Below are positions 48,848 through 56,194 of a stretch of DNA of 64,000 bases, piece after piece. The stretch covers positions 186,001-250,000 of the forward strand of contig JBBPIJ010000001.1 in NCBI GenBank assembly GCA_038040395.1. The letters run 5' to 3'. The stretch is from VAXT01 sp038040395 (GTDB taxonomy: Bacteria > Actinomycetota > Thermoleophilia > Gaiellales > Gaiellaceae). The first letter of the stretch is position 1; every line of letters starts with the position of its first letter. The translations under genes were made by a program, and so were the position numbers. The notes beneath the pieces were generated by a model, which saw nothing but the letters and a program-made list of their open reading frames with translations, was not told where the DNA came from and searched no databases.

Positions 48848-48864
48848 GCCCGGCAGAGCCGGGC
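48848..48864. repeat. short GC hairpin after murA
   Basis: GCCCGGC, loop AGA, GCCGGGC: 7-bp perfect stem 32 bases after the murA stop. No T-run follows; possibly a factor-assisted terminator. Confidence 0.45.
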
Positions 48865-48877
48865 TCCGCCGCCGCCT

Positions 48878-48955
48878 CGCGCCGCTGAGCACCCTCCAGC
48901 CGGCGGGCCGTGTGTCAAACACTGTCCCACCGGCCTACGGGCACTCAGCGGCGCG
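48878..48955. repeat. nested palindrome between murA and subtilase
   Basis: Outer stem 48878-48889 with 48944-48955, 12 perfect pairs (CGCGCCGCTGAG). Inside, 48899-48907 pairs with 48926-48934 (8 of 9). A small GTGT/ACAC hairpin lies at the centre near 48912-48922. It sits between convergent genes, as does the element at 44303. Sequence differs, architecture is alike. Confidence 0.65.
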
Positions 48956-49003
48956 TCAGGAAACCGAGCGGCGTAGGGACGACTCTCGCAGGCCTGCGGC
49001 TCT

Positions 49004-50605
49004 CTAGCCGACGCGGACCGGCTTCAGGCGGATGGCCGACTCGAGGTCCGACCGGCCGCGGTAGACGACGCGCAGGATGTGGCGGCCCGGCCGAAGCCCG
49101 ACTGACCAGCGGATGCCCCCGCCGAGACGAGTCGTCGTGCGCGCGATGCGGTGCCAGCTTCCGCCGCTGCGAATCTGGAGCGTGATCGCCCGGTAGTCGG
49201 GGGTGACCGTCGGCGCGCTGGTCCGCAGGTGTACGGCGAGGCGCACGCGCCGGAGGCCGCGTGGGGACCCGACGCGTCGGGTGGAGCGGGAGTGAAGAAG
49301 GCGCACGCTGAGCCACGAGCCCGCTTGGGCGCTCGGAGCAATGGGTTGTCCACTGGCGGACGCGACGGCAGCCGCCACGTCGATCACGCCGTAGCCGAGC
49401 CTCGGGTTCCACTTGCCGCGTCCGGATGCGGTCGCCTTGAGGATCCCGGCGACCTGTTGTGCCGTCAGGGACGGATTCGCCGCCCACACGAGTGCGGCCG
49501 CGCCGGCCACTTCTGGGCTCGAGAACGAGGTTCCGCTCGACCAGCCGTAGAGCCCTGCGGTCGACCCGGGAAGCGCGGAGCGAGGCCACCAGTCGCGAGG
49601 CGAGCTGGCGGCGACCGCGCCGAAGACGCGTTCACCGGGAGCGGCGAGCGAGATCTGGGAGCCCGTGTTCGAGAAGGACGCGCGCTTGCCGCCGATCGTG
49701 CTCGCGCCGACGGACAGGCCGATGCCGCCCTGGCCTCTCGAGCCTGGCGGCTGCAATGCGGCGGCGGGGTACTCGATCGGGTTGCCCTCCCGGTACTCGT
49801 TGCCGGCGGCTGCGACGAGAAGAACGTTGTGGCTCGCCGCGTACTGGACAGCGCGCTGCTCGAGCGGCGAGGTTCCTTCACCGCCGATGCTGAGATTGAC
49901 GATGTTGGCTCCGTGGTCGACCGCGTAGACGATCGCCGCGGCCTCGTCCACGTCGCTGAAGCTGTCTCCGGCGCCGACGGCCTTCACCATCAGGAGCTTG
50001 GCGTCCCCGCCGAACCCCGCGATTCCCTCGTTGTTGTCGACGGAGCCCGCTGCGAGCGAGGAGACGAAGGTTCCGTGCCCGTCCTTGTCCACGACGTTCG
50101 TGCGACGGCGGACGATGTCCCAGGTCTCGGGGGCTTTTGCAGCGATGTCCGGATGTGTCACGTCGAGCCCGGTGTCGACGACGGCGATCGTGAACGCTGA
50201 AGCCGCACGGAGGATCTCCTGGGGGACCTCGTTCTCGCGAGTGACGACGTACTGCCATTCATACGGCAGGCCCGGGCGGAATATCGCCGCGAGGGCGGGC
50301 TCGACCTGCGTCGTGCGCCGAAGAGGCGCGTGGGCAGAGGAGATTCCGGGGAGGCCGGCGAGCTGGGATGCTTCGCCCGGCAGTTCCACCTCGACCGTCT
50401 TCATGTGCGGGACCCGGCGGATGATCCGGGCGCCCGGGAAGCGCTTCAAGGCGTCCGCGAGCTGCTCGTTCGAGCGAAAACCGACCACGGCGCGCGACGT
50501 TGCGGGCGTGCTCGTGGACGCGCCCTGGGCAGCCAACGCCGCAAGGGCGACGGCTGCTGCGATCAGCGCGGGAAATCGAGGGATGTGACGGAAGGAAAGA
50601 GGCAT
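49004..50605 (-). CDS. secreted subtilisin-like serine protease (S8)
   Basis: 533 aa: signal peptide (1-30), an inhibitor-I9-like propeptide (38-95, VVGFRSNEQLADALKRFPGA) and a subtilase domain. The triad is Asp144 (AVVDTGLDVTHPD), His177 (DKDGHGTFVSSLAAG) and Ser360 (SSGTSFSSPEVAGAAAL). A C-terminal beta domain of about 110 residues ends LRPGRHILRVVYRGRS, probably for wall or substrate binding. Extracellular proteolysis is expected. Convergent with murA across a palindrome-filled gap of 187 bases. Confidence 0.93.
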   Translation of the reverse strand: MPLSFRHIPRFPALIAAAVALAALAAQGASTSTPATSRAVVGFRSNEQLADALKRFPGARIIRRVPHMKTVEVELPGEASQLAGLPGISSAHAPLRRTTQVEPALAAIFRPGLPYEWQYVVTRENEVPQEILRAASAFTIAVVDTGLDVTHPDIAAKAPETWDIVRRRTNVVDKDGHGTFVSSLAAGSVDNNEGIAGFGGDAKLLMVKAVGAGDSFSDVDEAAAIVYAVDHGANIVNLSIGGEGTSPLEQRAVQYAASHNVLLVAAAGNEYREGNPIEYPAAALQPPGSRGQGGIGLSVGASTIGGKRASFSNTGSQISLAAPGERVFGAVAASSPRDWWPRSALPGSTAGLYGWSSGTSFSSPEVAGAAALVWAANPSLTAQQVAGILKATASGRGKWNPRLGYGVIDVAAAVASASGQPIAPSAQAGSWLSVRLLHSRSTRRVGSPRGLRRVRLAVHLRTSAPTVTPDYRAITLQIRSGGSWHRIARTTTRLGGGIRWSVGLRPGRHILRVVYRGRSDLESAIRLKPVRVG

Positions 50606-50683
50606 AGAGGCCGCGTGCGGAGCGGAAAGGGCTCTTCTCCGTCGTCGGCCTGGCTACGGGGGTGCGGTACCCTTGATCGAGGG

Positions 50684-51223
50684 ATGGCATCCCCCGAACG
50701 AGTGAGCGAGAAAGAGCACGTTCGCGTCCGCGTTTTGCTCGACGGCGCGGGCGAGAGCGACGTGAGCAGCGGGCTGCCCGTGCTCGACCACCTGCTGGGC
50801 GTGCTGGCACGGTACGGCTCGCTCGATCTCGAGCTGCAGGTCGCGCCCGAGCGAGCCGAGGCGGAGATCGCTTCCGCTGGGAAGGCGCTCGGCGAGGCGC
50901 TGCGCATTCCGCTCAGCTGGGAGGGTGCACGCGGCCACGGCTCGGCCGCGGCCGCGGCGGACGAGGCCCTCGCGCACGTCGTGCTCGAGGCCTCCGGGAG
51001 ACCGCTCGTCGTGTCCAACGTCGATCTCTCCAAGGCGAGGATCGGCGGCCTCGGTACCGACCTCGTGGCGAGCTTCCTGCACGAGTTCGCCGAAGGCGGC
51101 GGGCTCACGCTCCACGTCAGGTTGATCGGCGGCGACGACTCGCAGCACGTGCTCGAAGCGATCTTCAAGGCACTCGGCGTGGCGATTGCTCAGGCCGGCC
51201 GACCCCGGAAACGAAAGGAGTGA
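50684..51223 (+). CDS. HisB-like protein lacking most metal ligands
   Basis: 179 aa with the two-repeat fold of imidazoleglycerol-phosphate dehydratase: RVLLDGAGESDVSSGLPVLD, DHLLGVLARYGSLDLELQV, ADEALAHVVLEASGRPL, GGLTLHVRLIGGDDSQHVLE. In active HisB the dinuclear Mn site uses HHTxED and HHxxE motifs. Here the first is replaced by EAEIASAGKALG and the second reads SQHVLE with one His missing. The DH of the FFDHML-type motif remains. No other his gene is in the window. A non-dehydratase paralogue is likely; annotation as hisB would be misleading. Confidence 0.7.
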   Translation: MASPERVSEKEHVRVRVLLDGAGESDVSSGLPVLDHLLGVLARYGSLDLELQVAPERAEAEIASAGKALGEALRIPLSWEGARGHGSAAAAADEALAHVVLEASGRPLVVSNVDLSKARIGGLGTDLVASFLHEFAEGGGLTLHVRLIGGDDSQHVLEAIFKALGVAIAQAGRPRKRKE

Positions 51224-51225
51224 CG

Positions 51226-51615
51226 ATGGAGGGGAAGACCGCCGTACGGACCGAGAAGGCCCCCGCTCCGTTCCAGGGAGCGCCCTACTCGCAGGCGATC
51301 AAGGCGAACGGCTTTGTGTTCGTGTCAGGGCAGCTCGGCCTCAAGCCGGACCATGCGGAGCTCGTCGGATCGACGATCGAAGAGCAGACCCGTCAGATCC
51401 TCGACAACATGGAGGCGATCCTGACCGAGGCCGGGACGAGGCTCGACCAGATCGTGAAGACGACGGTATTCCTCATCTCGCTCGACGACTTCCAGGGGAT
51501 GAACTCGGTGTATGCAGAACGGGTAGGCGATGTGCCGCCGGCACGGTCGACGATCGAGGTCGCCGGCCTTCCGTCGGGCGCTCGCGTCGAGATCGAGGCC
51601 ATCGCCCTCCTCTGA
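51226..51615 (+). CDS. ridA: RidA family enamine/imine deaminase
   Basis: 129 aa YjgF/YER057c/UK114 protein that hydrolyses reactive enamines formed by PLP enzymes. It shows APYSQAIKANGFVFVSGQLG and PPARSTIEVAGLPSGARVEI, with the conserved Arg of the active site, and EAIALL at the end. Ribosome site AAAGGAG spans the upstream stop, so it is coupled to the HisB-like gene. Trimeric in known homologues. Confidence 0.93.
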   Translation: MEGKTAVRTEKAPAPFQGAPYSQAIKANGFVFVSGQLGLKPDHAELVGSTIEEQTRQILDNMEAILTEAGTRLDQIVKTTVFLISLDDFQGMNSVYAERVGDVPPARSTIEVAGLPSGARVEIEAIALL

Positions 51616-51653
51616 ACGGCCACGGCCCTTTCGTCGGGGCCCCAGGTGCCCAA

Positions 51654-51719
51654 GGCCTCCTCCCCGATTCGATCGTATCGGGGAAAGGCGCGCGTGTCTG
51701 CGCCATCATTGAGCCGAAA
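51654..51719 (+). repeat. dispersed intergenic repeat, copy B
   Basis: Shares the opening GGCCTCCTCCCCGATT with copy A exactly, then CGGGGAAAGGCGCGCGTG and, after 16 bases, GCCGAAA. Inside it 51661-51684 forms an 8-bp hairpin (TCCCCGAT/ATCGGGGA). It begins 39 bases after ridA, so it could serve as a terminator or a 3-prime RNA element. The remainder of the 147-base gap before cca shows nothing else clear. Confidence 0.7.
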
Positions 51720-51762
51720 TCGCGTCGTTGCCCGGCGGGGGCCCAGGCAGAATGACCGCGCA

Positions 51763-52995
51763 ATGGTCACACTCGAGCTTCCTCAGCGACTCGCGCCCGT
51801 TCTCGGGGCAATCGCGGCCGTCAGCGAGCCATCTGAAGGGGTCTACCTCGTGGGGGGCACGGTCCGAGACATCCTCCTCGGCGAGCCCGGCTTCGACGTC
51901 GACATCGTCGTCGAAGGTGACGCGATAGCACTGGCTGGGGCTTTGGCCGGTGAGCTCGGTGGCCGCGTCCGGGCGCACGACAAGTTCGGCACCGCCGTCG
52001 TCCTCTACGGCAAGGGCGAACGAGTCGACGTCGTAACCGCCCGGAGCGAGTCTTACGCGGCACCGGCTGCTCTGCCGACAGTCGAGCCCGGGTCGATCGC
52101 CGAAGACCTGCACCGCCGGGACTTCACGATCAACGCGATGGCCGTGTCTCTCAAGGCCGACCCCGGCCTGCTGGTCGATCCCTTCGAAGGTCGCAGCGAC
52201 CTCGAGGCCGGTCGCATCCGCGTCCTGCACGACCGCTCGTTCATCGACGATCCGACGAGGATCCTGCGCGCCATTCGCTACGAAGATCGCTACGGCTTTC
52301 GCATGGACGAGAAGACCGAGACGCTCGCACGCGACTGCATCGCAACCGGCCACGTCGGCGACCTCTCGGGCGCACGGCTGCGGGAGGAGCTGATCGCACT
52401 TCTCGAGGAAGGGGACGTGAGCCACGCCATCCCGCGCCTGGCGGAGCTCGGAGCGGAGAAGGAGATTCACCCACACGTCGTTGCGGACGCGGAGACCGTT
52501 CGCCTGTTCGACCGGCTTCGGGAGCTGAACGATCGCTACGACCTGGAGGTGCCTGCGTGGCGCCTCGGGCTGGCGGCGCTGGCCCGCCGCCTCAATGCCG
52601 GGGAGATTGCTCCGTGGCTGGACGGCCTCAAAGTGCGCCGACAGGACTCGGATCAGATCGCGGCAGCGATCATCGGCGGGCCGAAGATTGCCGAGGAGCT
52701 CGCCGGCGACCCGCCAAGTCCCGCCGAGATCGTCGCGATCGCGGAGCCCCACGCGCCCGACGCCCCGCTCTTCGCGCTCGCCCTCGCCGACCTGCCGGCG
52801 CTCCACGAGTACTTCGGGCGCCTTGCCGCAATCCGCCTCGAGATCAGCGGCGCCGACGTGGCGGAGCTCGGCCTCCGCGAGTCGCCGCGCGTGGGGGAGA
52901 TCCTCGCCGAGCTTCGCCGCCGGAAGCTGAACGGCGAGCTCGACGACCGGGAGGCGGAGCTGGCGGCCGCCCGCGAGCTGATCGAGACAACATGA
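51763..52995 (+). CDS. cca: CCA tRNA nucleotidyltransferase / poly(A) polymerase family
   Basis: 410 aa class II nucleotidyltransferase. The head domain has YLVGGTVRDILLG and the catalytic DVD at 45-47. HRRDFTINAMAVSL, then DPTRILRAIRYEDRYGF in the neck. The helical body and tail are shorter than in E. coli and no HD domain is seen. It adds or repairs the tRNA 3-prime CCA; a CC- or A-only activity cannot be excluded. ATG 51763 follows CAGAAT by nine bases. Overlaps pgeF as ATGA. Confidence 0.88.
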   Translation: MVTLELPQRLAPVLGAIAAVSEPSEGVYLVGGTVRDILLGEPGFDVDIVVEGDAIALAGALAGELGGRVRAHDKFGTAVVLYGKGERVDVVTARSESYAAPAALPTVEPGSIAEDLHRRDFTINAMAVSLKADPGLLVDPFEGRSDLEAGRIRVLHDRSFIDDPTRILRAIRYEDRYGFRMDEKTETLARDCIATGHVGDLSGARLREELIALLEEGDVSHAIPRLAELGAEKEIHPHVVADAETVRLFDRLRELNDRYDLEVPAWRLGLAALARRLNAGEIAPWLDGLKVRRQDSDQIAAAIIGGPKIAEELAGDPPSPAEIVAIAEPHAPDAPLFALALADLPALHEYFGRLAAIRLEISGADVAELGLRESPRVGEILAELRRRKLNGELDDREAELAAARELIETT

Positions 52996-53705
52996 GCGTC
53001 CCTGTGCTTCGTTGGGAAGCACCAGGGCCCTATGAGGTCGTCTTCTCGACTCGCCTCGGAGGGGTGAGCGAAGGACCGTTCGAGTCGCTCAACCTCGGAC
53101 GCAAGACGGGAGATGACGTCGAGCGCGTCGACGAGAACCGCCGGCGGCTCTGTTCGAGTGTCGGTGCAGACGAGCGCCTGCTCACGCTGGGCTTTCAGAC
53201 CCACTCCACGATCGTCAATCGCGCCGAAGCAGGCTCGCGAGGCACGCCAGGGGACGGCCTCTGGACGGACGAGCCCGACGTGCCGATGGTCGCGCTCGGC
53301 GCGGACTGCGTGCTGATGGCCCTTGCCCGGACAAACGGCGACACTCCCGGCCTTGCCGTCCTCCACGCAGGCTGGCGCGGCCTAGCGGACGGGATCGTCG
53401 AAGTGGCCGCGGGGGCGCTTGGCGGCCGCCGCCTGGCGGCGATCGTCGGCCCGTCGGTTGGCCCTTGCTGCTACGAGGTGCGAGAGGACGTGGCCGGGCG
53501 CTTTCGCGACCGTTTCGGTCCCGCGATCCTCAACCGGGGGAAGCTCGACTTGTGGGCGGCCGCGGAACAAGCCGCGCGCGAAGCCGGAGCCACGAAGGTC
53601 GAGCGCGTCGACCTCTGCACCGCCTGCCGGCCGGACCTCTTCTTCTCGGAGCGCCGAACGGGCAGGCCCCGCGGCACACAGGGCGTCATTGGCTTTGTCC
53701 GCTGA
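52992..53705 (+). CDS. pgeF: PgeF/YfiH multicopper-like purine nucleoside / peptidoglycan-editing family protein
   Basis: 237 aa. Family proteins have been described as laccase-like, as purine nucleosidases (LACC1), and in E. coli as editing factors that prevent wrong amino acids in peptidoglycan. Motifs are FSTRLGGVSEGPFESLNLG, TLGFQTHSTIV, GADCVLMAL, the metal-binding AVLHAGWRGLADGIVE and VGPCCYEV. It lies before yggS and sepF, the classical place in Gram-positive division clusters. Confidence 0.9.
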   Translation: MSVPVLRWEAPGPYEVVFSTRLGGVSEGPFESLNLGRKTGDDVERVDENRRRLCSSVGADERLLTLGFQTHSTIVNRAEAGSRGTPGDGLWTDEPDVPMVALGADCVLMALARTNGDTPGLAVLHAGWRGLADGIVEVAAGALGGRRLAAIVGPSVGPCCYEVREDVAGRFRDRFGPAILNRGKLDLWAAAEQAAREAGATKVERVDLCTACRPDLFFSERRTGRPRGTQGVIGFVR

Positions 53706-54288
53706 GCAGGTGCGCGAACGCCTCGCGCGCGTTCGGCAGGAGGTGGGGCCGGATGTGACGATCGTGGTCGCGACGAAGTACGTCTCCGTGGAGGACATGG
53801 CCGTCTTGGCCGAGGCCGGGATCGAGGTCGTCGGTGAGAACAAGGCGCAGGACCTCGAGGCCAAGCATGCCGCCCATGCAGACGCGTTCCGCTGGCACTT
53901 CATCGGCCACCTGCAGAGCCGAAAGGCCAAGGTCGTGAGCAGCCTTTGCGAGCTCGTGCACTCGCTCGATTCCGAATCCGCGGCCCGTCGCCTCGAGATC
54001 CCGGCGCTCGTCCAGGTCAATCTCGCGGACGAGCAGAGCAAGTCAGGCGTCTCGCCCGAGGAGATCTCGGCCTTCCTCGAGCGCTATCCACGCATAGTCG
54101 GGCTCTCGACGATGCCTCCGGCGACGGAAGACCCCGAAACCTCCCGTCCGTACTTCCAAAAACTGCATGAATTAGCCACGAAACACGGACTCAGAGAGCT
54201 TTCAATGGGTACGAGCCAGGATTACAAAGTGGCTGCGGAGGAAGGTGCGACCATGATTCGAATTGGGTCTGTGCTGTATCAGGGTTAA
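53695..54288 (+). CDS. PLP homeostasis protein (YggS/PLPBP), compact
   Basis: 197-aa alanine-racemase-type barrel that buffers pyridoxal phosphate. It has the PLP Lys in VVATKYVSVEDM, VGENKAQDLEAK, WHFIGHLQSRKAKVVS, VNLADEQSKSGVSPEE and MGTSQDYKVAAEEGATMIRI ending GSVLYQG. It is about 30 residues shorter than E. coli YggS. The start is uncertain: TTG 53695 overlaps pgeF, and GTG 53710 is an alternative. The last 45 codons are clearly AT-richer (AAA, TTA, CAA codons) than the rest of the gene. Confidence 0.88.
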   Translation: MSAEQVRERLARVRQEVGPDVTIVVATKYVSVEDMAVLAEAGIEVVGENKAQDLEAKHAAHADAFRWHFIGHLQSRKAKVVSSLCELVHSLDSESAARRLEIPALVQVNLADEQSKSGVSPEEISAFLERYPRIVGLSTMPPATEDPETSRPYFQKLHELATKHGLRELSMGTSQDYKVAAEEGATMIRIGSVLYQG

Positions 54289-54300
54289 CATTCCGCCGCT

Positions 54301-54846
54301 ATGGGCTTTGCAGACGTCTGGAACCGCACTCTCGTCTACTTCGGGATCGCCGAGGAGGACGAAGACTGGGACGAGGACGGCTATGTCACGAATGAGGAGC
54401 TCGAGCGCTCCTACAGCGAGCGCCCGAACGTGCGGAGGCTCTCCCCGCGCCGACGGAAGGCCGAATTCGAGGACTGGACCGAGCCCGAAGCGTCGCCGAG
54501 CGCGCGCACCGCAGTCCTGAGGCCGACGCGCCCGCGCGCCGTCGAGGCAGCACCGGGGCACCCGTCCGTGAGCGTCCACCTCGTCGTGCCGCGCAGTTTC
54601 AACGACGCGCAGCAGATCGCGGACAAGTTCAAGGAAGGGACGCCCGTGATCCTCAACCTCCAGGGCTCCGATCCCGATCTTTCGAAGCGGCTGATCGACT
54701 TCACGAGCGGCTTGACGTACGCGCTCGGCGGGGGCATGCAGCGGGTCGCCGACAAGGTGTTCCTGCTCACGCCGCGAAATGTCGAAGTCTCGGCCGAAGA
54801 GCGCGCCCGTCTCCTGGAGCGCGGCGGCTTCTTCAACCAGGCCTAA
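54301..54846 (+). CDS. sepF: cell division protein SepF
   Basis: 181 aa; binds FtsZ filaments and tethers them to the membrane. The N-terminal amphipathic membrane helix region MGFADVWNRTLVYFGIAEED is followed by an acidic, then Arg/Pro-rich linker (20-95). The SepF core is VHLVVPRSFNDAQQIADKFK, PVILNLQGSDPDLSKRLIDF, TSGLTYALGGGMQRVADKVF. Position between yggS and yggT is the canonical one. Confidence 0.95.
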   Translation: MGFADVWNRTLVYFGIAEEDEDWDEDGYVTNEELERSYSERPNVRRLSPRRRKAEFEDWTEPEASPSARTAVLRPTRPRAVEAAPGHPSVSVHLVVPRSFNDAQQIADKFKEGTPVILNLQGSDPDLSKRLIDFTSGLTYALGGGMQRVADKVFLLTPRNVEVSAEERARLLERGGFFNQA

Positions 54847-54849
54847 TAG

Positions 54850-54925
54850 CCGGGAAAAGTCCGGCGTTCCAGAACGGCAGCATCGCAAGCGATGGCTTAG
54901 CGCGCGCCATGACGACTTTTCCCGG
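54850..54925. repeat. palindromic element after sepF
   Basis: Outer arms CCGGGAAAAGTC (54850-54861) and GACTTTTCCCGG (54914-54925), 12 perfect pairs. Inside are CGTTC/GAACG (54865-54876) and CATCGC-AA-GCGATG (54881-54894). The A4/T4 tracts in the arms make it a better terminator candidate than the other palindromes: the descending arm ends TTTTCCCGG. It begins three bases after the sepF stop. Confidence 0.6.
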
Positions 54926-54953
54926 ATTTCTCTGTCCCGTCCGGCATTAGTGA

Positions 54954-54980
54954 GCGGAGACGGGCAAAGCCCGCCTCCGC
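54954..54980 (+). repeat. AAA-loop hairpin family, copy c
   Basis: 27-nt hairpin, left arm GCGGAGACGGGC, loop AAA, right arm GCCCGCCTCCGC, one A-C mismatch at the sixth pair from the loop. Core CGGGCAAAGCCCG is identical to copies a and b apart from the outer base of the arms. Lies between sepF and yggT. Confidence 0.75.
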
Positions 54981-55044
54981 GGCGATCGAACTACCGATGC
55001 CTGTCGGAAAAGGAAGAGATCGTAGGAGGCCGAATGAAATCCCC

Positions 55045-55359
55045 GTGGGCGCGACCGCCAGTTTTACGCTACCGCTTGCCGACGCGATCTCGGCGCTCGA
55101 GAACTTCGTGCACGTGTTCGTCTCCGTGTACATCCTCTTGATCTTCGGCTACATCATCACGTCCTGGATCAAGCTTCCCTACCAGCCCTGGCTGAACCGG
55201 GTCCAGCGCTTTCTCTACGACGTCTGCGAGCCGTACCTGCGCATCTTCAGGCGGATCCTGCCGCCGCTCGGTCCTCTCGACATCTCGCCAATCGTCGCCG
55301 TTTTCAGCCTCGTCTTCCTCGACCGGCTCTTCCAGACAATCCTCGATCAACTGCACTGA
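55045..55359 (+). CDS. YggT family membrane protein
   Basis: 104 aa, two hydrophobic segments (ENFVHVFVSVYILLIFGYII and SPIVAVFSLVFLDRLFQTIL) around the family motif CEPYLRIFRRILPPLGPLDI. YggT proteins accompany SepF/DivIVA in division clusters and have been linked to osmotic response and thylakoid/nucleoid organisation in relatives. The start is unsettled: ATG 54997, GTG 55003 and GTG 55045 are in frame. AGGAGG at 55024-55029 is best spaced for ATG 55034, which is out of frame. Confidence 0.82.
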   Translation: MGATASFTLPLADAISALENFVHVFVSVYILLIFGYIITSWIKLPYQPWLNRVQRFLYDVCEPYLRIFRRILPPLGPLDISPIVAVFSLVFLDRLFQTILDQLH

Positions 55360-55375
55360 GAAAGGAGGTGGAGAG

Positions 55376-55813
55376 ATGGCGCTAACACCTGTCGAAATTC
55401 GGCACGTCAAGCTCGGCCGGAGCTTCTTCGGCTACCGCCGCGCGGCAACGGACCAGCTCCACGAAGAGATCGTGGAGAGCTTCGAAGAGGTCTGGCGCGA
55501 GCGTGCCGACCTCCAGGACAAGCTCGAACGCATGGAGGAGGACATCGCCCGCTACCGCGATCTCGAGACGCTTCTCCGCAAGACGCTGGTCTCGGCCGAG
55601 CGGAGCGCGCAGGAGCTGAAGGAGCAGGCCCGCCGCGAGGCGGACGTGTTCCTGACCGAGGCGCACGCCGAGGCGCGGCTGATCAAGCAGCGTGCCCTTG
55701 CCGAGCGTGAGCACCTGCGCGGAGAGGCAAGCCGTATTCGGTCGCTGCTGCGCTCTGCGCTCGCGATGGTCGACGAAGGAGACGGCGAGGACGAGGCAGC
55801 CGAGGCCGCGTGA
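55376..55813 (+). CDS. DivIVA-domain protein
   Basis: 145-aa coiled-coil protein. The N-terminal membrane-curvature-sensing head MALTPVEIRHVKLGRSFFGY and ATDQLHEEIVESFEEVWRER match DivIVA/Wag31. A long coiled coil covers about 35-130, and the tail is acidic. It organises poles or septa and recruits wall synthesis. Strong ribosome site AAAGGAGGTG six bases before the ATG. Confidence 0.93.
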   Translation: MALTPVEIRHVKLGRSFFGYRRAATDQLHEEIVESFEEVWRERADLQDKLERMEEDIARYRDLETLLRKTLVSAERSAQELKEQARREADVFLTEAHAEARLIKQRALAEREHLRGEASRIRSLLRSALAMVDEGDGEDEAAEAA

Positions 55814-55821
55814 CTCCAGTT

Positions 55822-55827
55822 TAGACT
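55822..55827 (+). promoter_or_regulatory. -10 element, leaderless start of dksA-like gene
   Basis: TAGACT, seven bases before ATG 55835. Confidence 0.6.
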
Positions 55828-55834
55828 TGGGGTC

Positions 55835-56194
55835 ATGACGGTCGACGTCGAGCGGTTCCGCACGCTCCTCCAGGAGGAGCGCCGCCGCGTGCTCGATGCG
55901 ATCGACTACCTGCACAGGGAGAACCCGGGCGCGGCTGAAACGTCGGAGGACGAGCCCAGCGACAACCACCTCGCCGACACTGCTACCGAGACGCTCGACC
56001 GCGAGATCGACGACACGCTCGAGGAGAACTCGGAGAATGTTCTGGCCGAGATCGACGCAGCGCTCCAGCGCATCGAGGACGGCACGTACGGCAAGTGCGT
56101 GAATTGCGGCAAGGACGTCGGCGAGGAGCGCCTCGCAGCGCTTCCCTGGGCGACCCTCTGCATCGACTGCCGGCGCCTCGAGGAGCGGAGATGA
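55835..56194 (+). CDS. TraR/DksA-type zinc finger protein
   Basis: 119 aa. A helical hairpin (FRTLLQEERRRVLDAIDYLH ... ENVLAEIDAALQRIEDGTYG) leads to a C4 zinc finger CVNCGKDVGEERLAALPW...CIDC. DksA relatives enter the RNA polymerase secondary channel. The acidic hairpin tip (SEDEPSDNHLADTAT) differs from E. coli DksA, so effects on transcription are uncertain. Followed by lspA with an ATGA overlap. Confidence 0.9.
   Translation: MTVDVERFRTLLQEERRRVLDAIDYLHRENPGAAETSEDEPSDNHLADTATETLDREIDDTLEENSENVLAEIDAALQRIEDGTYGKCVNCGKDVGEERLAALPWATLCIDCRRLEERR

Noticed and set aside
55034..55141. A 35-codon frame starting at ATG 55034 right after AGGAGG, as a leader peptide of yggT
   Set aside because: Arg/Ser-rich low-complexity translation out of frame inside yggT; the AGGAGG is intriguing but no conserved peptide is recognisable.
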